From Erwinia sp. ErVv1 (GTDB lineage Bacteria; Pseudomonadota; Gammaproteobacteria; Enterobacterales; Enterobacteriaceae), in assembly GCF_900068895.1 (NCBI RefSeq), contig NZ_CDPK01000003.1, positions 319,472-383,471 on the forward strand: a stretch of 64,000 nucleotides of DNA. The letters are read 5' to 3'. Numbering within the stretch: the stretch's first letter is position 1; each line of letters opens with the position of its first letter. The notes below the pieces were generated by a model that was not told the origin of the DNA, did not search any database, and saw nothing but the letters and a program-made list of their open reading frames with translations. Below, piece after piece: positions 26,102 to 35,377 of the stretch. The translations under genes and the position numbers were made by a program.

Positions 26102-27480
26102 TGCGCTGGAAGATATCGCTGCCGCTGATGCTGGTGGTTACAGCCCTGACCGGATGCGCAACGCAGGTCGAAAAGGCGCCCGGCGCGCTCCCCATCCCTC
26201 AGCAGTGGCGTAACCAGGTGGGGCCCTCTTCACCGGTGGAAGCGGGCTGGTGGCGCAACTTTAACGATGACAATCTCAACCGACTGGTTAGCCAGGCGCT
26301 GCGCAACAACCTGGATATCCTGACGGCGCGATCCCGCGTCGAGCAATATCGTGCCCAGCTGCGCGGGGCAGAGGGCGATAATCTTCCCACGCTCAACGCT
26401 GGCGTCAGTGCCACCCATGCTCGCGCGCTCTCCTCGGTAAGCGGACAGCCTTATGAGTATGCCGTTTTTCAGGGACTGCTGCAGGCCAGCTATGATGTTG
26501 ATATTTGGGGCGCGCGCAGCAGCAGTATTGATGCTGCCACCGCCTCACTTGCCGCTCAGCAGGCCGCCGCCTCGGCCGCCGAGCTGACGGTTGCCAGCTC
26601 AGTGGCCTCAGGCTATATGACGCTGGTCGCACTGGACGAGCAGCTCCGGGTGACAGAATCCACGCTGGCTTCACGCGCTAACTCGCTTAAGCTCGCCCAG
26701 CGGCAATATGAGACAGGCTATACCTCAAAGCTGGAGTGGGTGCAGTCCGCGTCGGAGTATCAGACGGCGAAAGCACAGATCCCGGTGCTACAGCATCAAA
26801 TCGCCCAGCAGGAGAATGCGCTGAGTATTCTGGTGGGCATGAACCCCCGCGAAATTGCCCGGCGACGTGAGTTCGAGCAGGTTGCCCCGCAGACGCTGCC
26901 TTCGTTGCTCCCATCCGAGCTGTTACAGCGTCGCCCGGATATCGTCCAGGCTGAGAGGCTGCTGCTGGCGGCGGATAGCTCCCTTGCGGCATCCCGCGCG
27001 CGGCTGCTGCCTTCGCTGAACCTGACCGCATCCGGTACGATGCAGAGTTCTGCACTCCACCAGCTGCTGGATAACCCCTTCAGGCTATGGAGCATTGGCG
27101 GCAGCGTGCTGGCCCCGATACTCAACCGCGAGGCGCTAACGGCGCAGGTAGATGTGTCCATGGCCAGCCGCAATCAGGCGTTGTACAGCTACGAAAAAGT
27201 GGTGCGTAATGCCTTCAGTGAAGTTAACAACGATCTCGACGCGATTGAACGTTACCAGCAGCAGCTGGTGGAGCTGCAAAAGCAGGCGCAGGTGGTGAGT
27301 GAAGCGCTGCGTATTGCCAGCAATCGCTATCAGAATGGCTATGCATCCTATCTGGATGAACTGGATGCCCAGCGAACGCTTTACAGCACCCAGCTTAACC
27401 TTGTACAGGTAAAAAATAACCTCCTCCAGGCGCAGATTGATCTCTACCGGGCGCTGGGGGGCGGCTGGAAGGAGGCGTAA
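26098..27480 (+). CDS. Outer-membrane efflux lipoprotein (NodT/OprM family)
   Basis: TolC-like outer-membrane channel. The signal peptide ends in the lipobox LTGC with lipidated Cys20. Two repeated OEP domains are visible (RNNLDILTARSRVEQYRAQL... and RRPDIVQAERLLLAADSSL...). The protein has 460 residues. It completes a tripartite export system with the preceding adaptor and permease; the presence of its own channel differs from E. coli emrAB, which borrows TolC. The start overlaps the previous stop. Confidence 0.9.
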   Translation: MMRWKISLPLMLVVTALTGCATQVEKAPGALPIPQQWRNQVGPSSPVEAGWWRNFNDDNLNRLVSQALRNNLDILTARSRVEQYRAQLRGAEGDNLPTLNAGVSATHARALSSVSGQPYEYAVFQGLLQASYDVDIWGARSSSIDAATASLAAQQAAASAAELTVASSVASGYMTLVALDEQLRVTESTLASRANSLKLAQRQYETGYTSKLEWVQSASEYQTAKAQIPVLQHQIAQQENALSILVGMNPREIARRREFEQVAPQTLPSLLPSELLQRRPDIVQAERLLLAADSSLAASRARLLPSLNLTASGTMQSSALHQLLDNPFRLWSIGGSVLAPILNREALTAQVDVSMASRNQALYSYEKVVRNAFSEVNNDLDAIERYQQQLVELQKQAQVVSEALRIASNRYQNGYASYLDELDAQRTLYSTQLNLVQVKNNLLQAQIDLYRALGGGWKEA

Positions 27481-27496
27481 ACGCCACCGTCATTTT

Positions 27497-27531
27497 CCTC
27501 ACTCACGAGCCATTAATTGCCGTGAGTGAGG
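27497..27531. terminator. Hairpin after the efflux operon
   Basis: A perfect 11-bp stem CCTCACTCACG/CGTGAGTGAGG with a 13-base loop, 17 bases beyond the last stop codon. It has no T-run, so termination is only probable. Confidence 0.45.
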
Positions 27532-27668
27532 ACCCTCTCCGGGCTAATGCTGCCGCCATCCTTCGGTTTAACCCCCTAATCAGAATGAAATCGGCTTGAA
27601 GCTGGATTTGGTCGCATCGGTGGTTCACTGGCACTGTTTGAAATCAAAAAGAGGGTAAATCTCGGTAT

Positions 27669-27700
27669 GCACAGGGACGACGAAATGGTCGTCCCTGTGC
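27669..27700. terminator. Hairpin after tccC
   Basis: A perfect 13-bp stem GCACAGGGACGAC/GTCGTCCCTGTGC with a 6-base loop, 44 bases beyond the tccC stop codon on the minus side. It lies between converging transcription units and lacks a T-run on either strand. Confidence 0.45.
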
Positions 27701-27743
27701 TGTCATTCAGGCTGACTTTAAACACTATCGGTCATATAAATGA

Positions 27744-30689
27744 TTATTTCCATGAGTGATCCGAACCATTATCAACCTGTCTTCCGAGACTAAGCATATT
27801 ATCTCTGGGTTGGACAAGCTGGCCGTATTGTTCATCGCTAAAGCCTTGAATTTTCCGCCTTAAAATTTTATCCATAAAGGTTGTTAACGTCGCAACTGCT
27901 TTCTTATCCCCGTCAATAACCGCCTGAAGATTTGACAGCTTGATTGTGCTGTAAAGCGCCTCGGTAAATACATCAGGCCCGGCAAGTTTAAATACGTTGG
28001 TTTCACCACGCTGATATCTTTCCACTGCAATATCCAGTGTCCGGTTAATTACCCTGTTCTCCCGGGCCGCGCCAATAGGGGTATTAGGCACTGCCTGCTC
28101 TTTTTCTCCTTCTTTGGCGATATATTCTTTTTTAAAGCCTATCCCGCCATAGAGGGACAAATCGCCAAACGGCGCTCGCTGCGTATCGTCGACATCCTTA
28201 TATATCCCACCTTCGTGTTTTAATACTAACAGGCGTAACAGATCGCTTGCCTGTGCATAACGTCCTTCGCGAATGGTATTAGTATAATACTTAAAAGCAG
28301 GGTGAGACTGTATTTCTGAAAATGAAGGTAATGTTCTTAAGTCGGTAACATTAACGTTACTCCCGCGAAATCTTTCAACTAAATCATCGCTTGCTTGTTT
28401 GTAATTTTCAATGCTGCTGTCATAAATAAGTTGTGTTTGATAATCTGGGTTCATACTGGCAGTATCAAGCGAAAGCGCGACATTCTTATCCGATATTTTG
28501 TTTGAGCCAATCCAGATCATATGAATGGATTTTGGAATGTCAGCATACTCATGCGCGGAAATCTCTGCCTGGACTTCGTTATTGATATTCTGTCGCAATG
28601 AGGATTTTTTGCCGGAAAAAAAAGGCATTCTGCCGTCGGAATCACTGTATGAAAGTGGGTTATTCCTGACCATGCGAAACAGGTTGAGGCCATCCACCGT
28701 GCCTGCCGGATCCGAACTCAGCCAGCGCGCCGCCCAGGGCTGATAGTAACGGTAGCCATAGTAATATAACCCCGTTGCATCGCGCTCTTTACCCGCAAAT
28801 CTGATGGTTTTATAGTGAGATTCTGTCTGGCTACGGGCTGTCCATAAGGCTGTACCGCCAAAGGGATAGTACTCCTCAAGGCTAATAACATTGCCGTCAT
28901 CGTCCACCTCCAGACCACTGCTCCCTGAAAGATTGTCGTAACTCCATCGCGCCATATTATTGCCGATACCGTCTGGCTTGCCGCTCTCCCAGTGCAGTAT
29001 GCGCAGCTGCGCGCGCCCCAACCCATCCAGAGTAATGACCTGCAGATTTTCCGTTAACGAACTGCCCGTTGAGCGGGTACGCAGCTCCAGCCCAGGCAGG
29101 TAAATAACCTGCTGTTTTTGCGTGCTGTTGCCCGTTTGCTGTCTGGTCACCTTGAGCAGACGCTGGCTGGTACTGTCATAGCGATACATTTCACTGTCAT
29201 TTGCCCCAGCGTTACGGACTACGGGCATCACTTTTCGCAGCTCGCCCCGAAGTGTCCAGTCCAGTTTTTGTCCCGGCTGTAACTGTTTTTGCTGGCCAGC
29301 CGCCGTAAACAGGGAGTCTACTACGGTCGGGTTCGTCGTCAGTGCGCTTAAGACGCCACGGTTGCTACGATTGCTGATGGTAACGTCAGTGGTATAAGTA
29401 TTTGAGGTAGCAGGCGCAGCGTGCCGTATTTGCGTCAGGTTTCCGGCATTATCGTAGTGATATGACCGGGTATAAGGCGTAAAGGCTGAACTGTCGGTGG
29501 GGAGGGGGATAATAGCAGTGGAAGAGCCAGTGTTCTGTTGCATATTAGCCATTTCGCGCCCGGTGGCGCTGACCAGTTGGTACAGGCTGTCATAGCGACA
29601 GGTATTCTCCGGCACCACTTTCTGATTGCGCCAGAAGCGGGTTTCTTCTGCATCGTTACGGATACTTAGCACATTGCCCACCGGATCGTATTGATAACGC
29701 AGGTCCTGCAACACTTTGCGCCCTGAGTGATGCCCGGCGGGGCGCTCAGTTTTAATACCTGTCAGGCGCTGTGTTTCCGGCTCGTAGCGGTAGAGCGTCA
29801 CAACGCCATTGCCATGCTCTTCACGCAGCTTCTGCCCGGCAGCAGACCAGGTCAGAGATTTAACAATTACCTGCTCCGGCTCGTTCCTGATTGTCAGCCA
29901 GCTGCCTGAAAGCAGGCCGGCTATGTCGTAGACTACACGCTGCTGATTGCCGCTGGCGTCGGTGGCGATGAGTGTCGAGCCTGTCGCATCCGCGCGGGTC
30001 AGAGTGCTATACGACCTGTCGTCCAGCCGGTCGTCCCAGGCAGAAATAGCGTCCCCCTCCCAGTTGGCGACGATCTCTTCGTTATTCATCTCCTTAAGCA
30101 GCCGCCGGGTCACCGAGAGCGACCCGCCGCTCAGGCCAATACTGTTTATCTGAATCAGGCCGGCGGTGTCGTAATGGCTGACGCACTGCCCCGTGAGATT
30201 AAAGGCTTTCTCTTCTTTTGAGTGACCAGACCAGATAAAACGATCCGTAATGCGCACGGCCTGGCCCACCTGTTCTGTCGTGCTGAGCAGGCGTCCCGCC
30301 AGCGTAGGACGCTCATACTGCCAGGTGCGGATTAAGGTCTGACTTTCATCCCTGATCTCTTCATCAGCGTTGATGTTAGTTACTGCCCGGGAAGGGCGCC
30401 CGGCGGTATCATGCAGGGTAACCGCGATCCCGGCATCAACGCTCTGCGTGTGCAGGACATTGCCGGTCAGATCTGTCACACAGGTAAGATTTACCAGGCT
30501 GGCTTTAAACAGGCGCGGGTCTGCGCTCTGCGTCATAAAGCCGCGTGGATGATACTGATAACGGGAGATGCGCTCATCCGTTAAGGTCGGTGCGTCGGGA
30601 TGGCGGTGATAAACGATGTTGCGAACGGTAAGCGCACGGTTATCAAATACCACGACCGAGGGTGTTTTACTAAATAGCGTTGTACTCAT
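27744..30689 (-). CDS. tccC: TccC-type RHS toxin with TcdA/TcdB-like glycosyltransferase C-terminus
   Basis: C subunit of an insecticidal Tc toxin complex: the RHS/YD-repeat shell encloses a toxic C-terminal domain. Residues 1 to about 687 are the RHS part, ending in the canonical core SSDPAGTVDGLNLFRMVRNNP and DSDGRMPFF (Asp683), where self-cleavage occurs. The remaining 290 residues form a glycosyltransferase of the sugar-binding DXD family. It has IPKSIHMIWIG (Trp726), ASDLLRLL (Asp816, Arg819) and GGIYKDVDD (Tyr830, Asp832, Asp834), with the same 16-residue spacing between Asp and DXD as in clostridial TcdB. A likely role is glycosylation of host GTPases, as in Photorhabdus PaTox. No TcA or TcB gene is in the window. 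Start supported by GGAGAG. Confidence 0.88.
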   Translation of the reverse strand: MSTTLFSKTPSVVVFDNRALTVRNIVYHRHPDAPTLTDERISRYQYHPRGFMTQSADPRLFKASLVNLTCVTDLTGNVLHTQSVDAGIAVTLHDTAGRPSRAVTNINADEEIRDESQTLIRTWQYERPTLAGRLLSTTEQVGQAVRITDRFIWSGHSKEEKAFNLTGQCVSHYDTAGLIQINSIGLSGGSLSVTRRLLKEMNNEEIVANWEGDAISAWDDRLDDRSYSTLTRADATGSTLIATDASGNQQRVVYDIAGLLSGSWLTIRNEPEQVIVKSLTWSAAGQKLREEHGNGVVTLYRYEPETQRLTGIKTERPAGHHSGRKVLQDLRYQYDPVGNVLSIRNDAEETRFWRNQKVVPENTCRYDSLYQLVSATGREMANMQQNTGSSTAIIPLPTDSSAFTPYTRSYHYDNAGNLTQIRHAAPATSNTYTTDVTISNRSNRGVLSALTTNPTVVDSLFTAAGQQKQLQPGQKLDWTLRGELRKVMPVVRNAGANDSEMYRYDSTSQRLLKVTRQQTGNSTQKQQVIYLPGLELRTRSTGSSLTENLQVITLDGLGRAQLRILHWESGKPDGIGNNMARWSYDNLSGSSGLEVDDDGNVISLEEYYPFGGTALWTARSQTESHYKTIRFAGKERDATGLYYYGYRYYQPWAARWLSSDPAGTVDGLNLFRMVRNNPLSYSDSDGRMPFFSGKKSSLRQNINNEVQAEISAHEYADIPKSIHMIWIGSNKISDKNVALSLDTASMNPDYQTQLIYDSSIENYKQASDDLVERFRGSNVNVTDLRTLPSFSEIQSHPAFKYYTNTIREGRYAQASDLLRLLVLKHEGGIYKDVDDTQRAPFGDLSLYGGIGFKKEYIAKEGEKEQAVPNTPIGAARENRVINRTLDIAVERYQRGETNVFKLAGPDVFTEALYSTIKLSNLQAVIDGDKKAVATLTTFMDKILRRKIQGFSDEQYGQLVQPRDNMLSLGRQVDNGSDHSWK

Positions 30690-30810
30690 ATTTGCTCTCC
30701 ATCAGAGGATTAAACGGTCAGAGTTGCATCAGTAACTATAAGGCAAAAATGGCCATGAGTTGTGGTGGTAGAAATAAAGGCGCACTGACGGGGGAGGGCG
30801 ATCGCGTAGC

Positions 30811-30832
30811 GCCTGCGCTTTACAGCGCAGGC
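30811..30832. other. Hairpin upstream of small membrane protein genes
   Basis: A 9-bp perfect stem GCCTGCGCT/AGCGCAGGC with a 4-base loop, 24 bases before the start of the first small gene and 122 bases upstream of tccC on the other strand. It may act as a leader structure; no T-run. Confidence 0.35.
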
Positions 30833-30855
30833 TGGGCAGCAGATAATACCCGCTT

Positions 30856-30996
30856 ATGAATGAACATCCTGAATATGAACCCGAAAAAGAACCGCGTTTC
30901 CGGCTGGACGATGCTCATTTTGCCATAGTGGTACTTGCAGTCACTTCCGTTACCCTTATAATCTTTGTCCTGATCCTTACCCTGCTAATGATGTAA
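30856..30996 (+). CDS. Small single-pass membrane protein (46 aa)
   Basis: Not recognised. A charged N-terminus (NEHPEYEPEKEPRFRLDDA) is followed by one hydrophobic helix (about 21-46) reaching the C-terminus. Directly upstream no strong ribosome-binding site is seen, so expression is uncertain. A second small gene follows after 38 bases with similar architecture. Both are divergent from tccC. Confidence 0.5.
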   Translation: MNEHPEYEPEKEPRFRLDDAHFAIVVLAVTSVTLIIFVLILTLLMM

Positions 30997-31034
30997 TAAT
31001 TAACCGGCCACGGTCCGCATGGAGTATGCATAAT

Positions 31035-31202
31035 ATGGGATCCAGAGAGGATAAACTTCTGGCGCTGGTGGGGTTACTGTCGGCCTGCCTGATTGCGGTT
31101 ATGGTTCTGTTCACCCTGACCCTGCTGTCGGACGTGCGTCATCCCTCTGACGATACTATTTCGCCCCAGTCATGCTACGCCACGCCGCCTCACTCAGGCT
31201 GA
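31035..31202 (+). CDS. Small single-pass membrane protein (55 aa)
   Basis: Not recognised. A short polar start (GSREDKL) precedes one hydrophobic segment (about 8-32) and a polar tail with Cys and Pro. The phrase FTLTLL echoes the helix of the preceding small protein, so the two may be paralogues. Its 3' end overlaps the converging glycoside hydrolase gene by 13 bases. No clear ribosome-binding site. Confidence 0.42.
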   Translation: MGSREDKLLALVGLLSACLIAVMVLFTLTLLSDVRHPSDDTISPQSCYATPPHSG

Positions 31203-32353
31203 TTCGCACTTTTTAATTTGATCTGCTGACTGCGTACTGCCAGTGCATAGGGCTCAAAAATCGGCCGGGTGCCGTTCGCATCCGGCAGGCCAAACAATCC
31301 GTCAGGCGAACGACGGCTGTCTGCCCAGGCGGGATAAGCCACTACCGGATAGACAGAAATACCTTCTATCTGTACGCCGCGTTCCATTGCTATCCCGACC
31401 TGTTCCACCACCCCGGTAAACCAGGGGGCGCATTTATCGCCCTCCGCACCGGTTTCGGCAATCAGCATCGGGCGCTGATAGCGCTGCCAGACCTCCTGAA
31501 GCAGGCTGGACAAATCGCGATATTCAGGGTGCGGCGGCGCGATGGGAGTACCGTCCACCCGCCACTGATTATCCGGATAATAGTTCAAACCCACGATATC
31601 CAGCAGCGACGCCTCCCCGCCTAATTCCGGCTGCACCCGACCGCTCAGCATATCCCATGCCTCAAACTGTGCTTCGTGTTGCCGTAAGGCTGCCTGGCGG
31701 GAAGCTGCGGTATCCTCTGCGGGCGCAACGTTCACCAGCGGGTCGGTTAATACGAAGCGTGCGCCGGGCAGCACGTCACGAATGGCCCGCATCGCGGCGA
31801 GGGATGCTCTGACCAGCTGCTGCTTGAGTTCACGCCCGCGCCCGGTCACGCCGGGGTTAAACAGGGCTGCGTCAGCGCCGGCCCAGGACCAGAAGGAGAT
31901 CTGATTCATTGGCGTAATAAAAGGGTGGGTATGACCTTCCTGCTGCATGACGTGAGCCATTGCCCGGGCAAACGCGGCAAAGCGGTCAACAAAGGCAGGC
32001 TGCCAGATATCCAGATGGGATGGCCAGCCGAAATGAGCCAGCTCCCAGATCATTTCCAGCCCCTGATTTTCGGCAGCGTGCAGCATGGGCAGAAATGTTG
32101 ACCAGTCATACTCACCCGGCGTCTCTTCAATCAGATACCAGCGTGCGCCGTCGCGGGCGGTAAGCAGTTTTTCCGCCGCCAGCAGGGCATAGTCTTTTTC
32201 CATCAGCGTATCGTGACCGCTATTGATCACCAGATCGAAGCGTTTGCCTTCGGCACGACGGGCGGTGGAGCAGGCAAAGCTTCCCTGAAAGAAACTTTTA
32301 AACAGTGTTGGGCTGTGGGGCTGGCGTGATACATCAAGCATTCCGGTTTTCAT
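31190..32353 (-). CDS. Glycoside hydrolase, GH clan A/GH1-like
   Basis: A 387-residue cytosolic protein with a TIM-barrel hydrolase pattern. It shows IWELAHFGWPSHLDIW (His/Trp of the sugar subsite), MNQISFWSW where an acid/base NEP would stand in GH1 but the Glu is replaced by Gln, LDIVGLNYYPDNQW, and LIAETGAEGD with the probable nucleophile Glu. The altered acid/base motif means activity should not be assumed. It has no signal peptide. The start is supported by GAGGAA. Close relatives are usually named beta-glucosidase-like; substrate unknown. Confidence 0.68.
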   Translation of the reverse strand: MKTGMLDVSRQPHSPTLFKSFFQGSFACSTARRAEGKRFDLVINSGHDTLMEKDYALLAAEKLLTARDGARWYLIEETPGEYDWSTFLPMLHAAENQGLEMIWELAHFGWPSHLDIWQPAFVDRFAAFARAMAHVMQQEGHTHPFITPMNQISFWSWAGADAALFNPGVTGRGRELKQQLVRASLAAMRAIRDVLPGARFVLTDPLVNVAPAEDTAASRQAALRQHEAQFEAWDMLSGRVQPELGGEASLLDIVGLNYYPDNQWRVDGTPIAPPHPEYRDLSSLLQEVWQRYQRPMLIAETGAEGDKCAPWFTGVVEQVGIAMERGVQIEGISVYPVVAYPAWADSRRSPDGLFGLPDANGTRPIFEPYALAVRSQQIKLKSANQPE

Positions 32354-32515
32354 GCGCGTTCCTCACTCCATTAACCTGACGCAACTCTCTGCGCTAAGTC
32401 TAGCCTATCCGGGGTCACCGCATTTAATCAGAACAGTCGCATCACATTTAGGCCGCTGCGCTATTAATAAAACCGCTAGAATAGAGCGCTTACGCTGATG
32501 ATCTGAGGATAACGC

Positions 32516-33988
32516 ATGGCCGAAGCTTTTACGCTGGATGAGGATGCAACCCCGGGTATACCGTCGCGACTGACTCGCGCCGTCTCCCCACGGGTGGAGA
32601 TGCACCCTGACCATAGCGGTATTCATCCGCTGGAAGAGGGACTGGACGCGTTCGCCGCGCGCTATTTGTTAACGACGATGGCGGAATACAGTCTGGATAT
32701 TCAGTACTACATCTGGCAGAACGATATGTCAGGCAGGCTGTTGTTCAGTGCGGTACTGGACGCGGCGGATCGCGGTGTTAAAGTGCGCCTGCTGCTGGAT
32801 GATAATAATACCATGGGGCTGGACGACACGCTGAGCGAGCTGGCTCGCCATCCTAACATTGCGGTCAGGCTGTTTAATCCCTTCTCTTTTCGGACGCTCA
32901 GGGCACTGGGCTACCTCACCGATTTCGCCCGTCTGAATCGCAGAATGCACAACAAAAGCTTCACGGTCGATCGCCAGGCGACGATTGTTGGCGGTCGCAA
33001 TATCGGTGATGAGTACTTTGGTACGGGTGATGAGCCGCTCTTTTCCGATCTTGACGTGCTGACCATCGGGCCGGTGGTCAAGGAGGTCACGAAGGATTTC
33101 GAGCGCTACTGGCAGAGCAGGGCCGTTGAACCTCTTAATGCCGTGGTTAAGCGTAAAGAGGGGCACGGGCGAGAAGACGTCCAGCTGCCGGATGTGTGGC
33201 GCAACGATCCTAAGGTGATGCGCTATCTGAATAAGGTCAACGCGTCGACGTTTGTAACTCAGCTTGAGAGTGGAACGCTACCTCTTACCTGGGCCAAAAC
33301 GCGGCTGCTGAGCGACGACCCGCGCAAGGGGCTGGGACGTGCGAAAGCCAGCACGCTGCTGCCCCAGCGCATGCTTGAGGTGATTGGCAAACCGCAGGTG
33401 CAGTTCGATATCATTTCGGCTTATTTTGTACCGACCCGGGCGGGTGTCGCTCAACTTCTGTCGCTGGTGCGTCAGGGGGTGAAAATTGCCATTCTCACCA
33501 ACTCCCTGGCGGCAAACGACGTCTCCGTGGTCCATGCGGGCTACGCCAAATGGCGTAAAAAGCTGCTGCGACACGGTATTGCGCTCTATGAACTCAAGCC
33601 CCATAGCGACGCCCGCGAGCCGAGCCACGATCGCGGGCTAACCGGTAATTCCGGTGCCAGCCTGCATGCCAAAACCTTCAGCGTGGACAATGAAAAGGTC
33701 TTTATCGGCTCATTTAACTTCGATCCGCGTTCGGCGATGCTGAATACCGAAATGGGGTTGGTTATTGAAAGTGAAACGCTGGCGACCAGTGTTCATGAGC
33801 GGTTTATCAGCAGCATGCGCGATCGCGCCTGGACCCTGCGGCTGGATAAGTGGGGGCGGGTTAACTGGGTTGAGTATCCCGGAGAAGGGGATAAAGAGCG
33901 GGTACATAAGCACGAACCCCGTACCCGCTTTATTCAAAGGCTGCTGGTGCGCCTGGTCTGGCGGCTGCCGATTGAGTGGCTGCTGTAA
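32516..33988 (+). CDS. clsC: Cardiolipin synthase C
   Basis: Phospholipase D-superfamily enzyme that makes cardiolipin from phosphatidylglycerol and phosphatidylethanolamine. Both HKD motifs are present: HNKSFTVD (His145) followed by GGRNIGDEY, and HAKTFSVD (His384) followed by GSFNFDPRS. The 490 residues match E. coli ClsC (YmdC). In E. coli it works with the partner YmdB encoded just upstream; no ymdB is present here, the upstream neighbour being the divergent hydrolase. It converges with opgC as in E. coli. Confidence 0.92.
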   Translation: MAEAFTLDEDATPGIPSRLTRAVSPRVEMHPDHSGIHPLEEGLDAFAARYLLTTMAEYSLDIQYYIWQNDMSGRLLFSAVLDAADRGVKVRLLLDDNNTMGLDDTLSELARHPNIAVRLFNPFSFRTLRALGYLTDFARLNRRMHNKSFTVDRQATIVGGRNIGDEYFGTGDEPLFSDLDVLTIGPVVKEVTKDFERYWQSRAVEPLNAVVKRKEGHGREDVQLPDVWRNDPKVMRYLNKVNASTFVTQLESGTLPLTWAKTRLLSDDPRKGLGRAKASTLLPQRMLEVIGKPQVQFDIISAYFVPTRAGVAQLLSLVRQGVKIAILTNSLAANDVSVVHAGYAKWRKKLLRHGIALYELKPHSDAREPSHDRGLTGNSGASLHAKTFSVDNEKVFIGSFNFDPRSAMLNTEMGLVIESETLATSVHERFISSMRDRAWTLRLDKWGRVNWVEYPGEGDKERVHKHEPRTRFIQRLLVRLVWRLPIEWLL

Positions 33989-34011
33989 GCCAGGCGGCGC
34001 CCTGCGGGGCG

Positions 34012-35136
34012 CTACCGCTGCGGCTTCCCGGAGAAGAGAAAGCGCAGAACCGGAATACGTAAATGGATTTCATACAGGATAAAGGCAATGCCAAATACAA
34101 ATACCAGCCCGGCAAAAAAGCCGAGGGTATTGTTGCCGATCTCGGGCACAAAGAAGATGCCGTACAGAATAGTCAGCGGATGGTGCACCAGATAAATAAA
34201 CAGGGAAGCATTCACCAGGTAGGTCACCCGGGGCGAATGAGAATTTAACAGGCGGTGTCCCAGAGAGAACACCACGTTAACCATCCACAGGCCCATCATC
34301 ATGGATACAACCGCATCAATTTCATACAGCCAGCCGTCGCCCTTGCTGTAGGTCTGGTTAGCCACGTAGGCAATAAAGGCCAGCAGCGAGCCAATAAAGG
34401 TCCAGGGCACCGGACGGACGCACAGCGCTTTGATCGCCGGATATTTCCAGGCCATTGCCCCCAGCACAAAGAAAGGCAGGAAGAATAGCGACTGCATGAC
34501 GGCATAGTTAAAGAATCCATTCCCCAGCAGCTGCGGTTCAAAATGAAACAACAAACGGCGAATCGCGCCCCAGGCCAGGCTGCAAAGCAGGATCGCCAGG
34601 CTTAATTTTCCCCATGTCAGGTCAGAATAATCTGTTTTTGCGGGCCTGCTGTCCCGCAGCCACTTAAACATCCAGACACCCGCCGTGGTAAGTACCACCA
34701 GCACTAGCAGGAACCAGAGGTGGGAGATCAAATCCCATGTCAGGGCATTAAACTTTTCATACAGCGAAAGGTTATGCCAGTCGCCAATTTTAGTGGTCCA
34801 GGCTTTGATCATAAAAAACTGCGGAAGCGTCAGCAACGGGACAGCGGCAAGCATCGGGATGCCAACGCGCTCAAGGCGGACCTTCAGCCAGTGCTGTGGG
34901 GTGTATCGCAGAAACAGCATATAGGAAAAATAGCCGGAAATGACGAAGAAAACCTGCATACGGAAGGCATGAATAAAGTCATTAAGAAGGGTCAGCCATT
35001 CGGAGGGGGTCGCACTATTGACCGACCATGACTGGGTAGAATAGATCAGTGAAACGTGAAAGGGGACGCCAAGCAGCATCAACCATGCCCTGATAGAATC
35101 GAGGAAGTACTCTCTTTGCTGCGTTTTTCTAGTCAT
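34012..35136 (-). CDS. opgC: Glucans biosynthesis protein C (succinyltransferase)
   Basis: Inner-membrane acyltransferase (acyltransferase 3 family, about ten hydrophobic segments over 374 residues) that adds succinyl groups to osmoregulated periplasmic glucans. The N-terminus [20 protein letters not shown] carries the conserved family Arg and His. Divergent from opgGH, as in E. coli. Start supported by AGGAC upstream. Confidence 0.93.
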   Translation of the reverse strand: MTRKTQQREYFLDSIRAWLMLLGVPFHVSLIYSTQSWSVNSATPSEWLTLLNDFIHAFRMQVFFVISGYFSYMLFLRYTPQHWLKVRLERVGIPMLAAVPLLTLPQFFMIKAWTTKIGDWHNLSLYEKFNALTWDLISHLWFLLVLVVLTTAGVWMFKWLRDSRPAKTDYSDLTWGKLSLAILLCSLAWGAIRRLLFHFEPQLLGNGFFNYAVMQSLFFLPFFVLGAMAWKYPAIKALCVRPVPWTFIGSLLAFIAYVANQTYSKGDGWLYEIDAVVSMMMGLWMVNVVFSLGHRLLNSHSPRVTYLVNASLFIYLVHHPLTILYGIFFVPEIGNNTLGFFAGLVFVFGIAFILYEIHLRIPVLRFLFSGKPQR

Positions 35137-35377
35137 ATTCGTCCTAAAATCAACAAATTAATGCAGTAGTTCGCCCTGAACCACGCTAAAGCTTATCGCT
35201 TACTTTAGTTGAACGTTCATGGGTATACTATCAGGGGATTCTGTATCCGCTAAGCACTTGAGAATAGGGCGCTAACGCCGCCAATACCGGGGAACTAAAA
35301 GTGGTGTCAGGCTGTCGGAATGCTGAATTATCCATTAAGATGGATGGAATTAATTTTGGTACTCGAAAGGGGGGGAT
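35137..35377. promoter_or_regulatory. Divergent promoter region opgC/opgG
   Basis: A 241-bp spacer between two divergent glucan genes must hold both promoters. In E. coli opgGH is repressed by high osmolarity. No specific operator was recognised. Confidence 0.4.
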
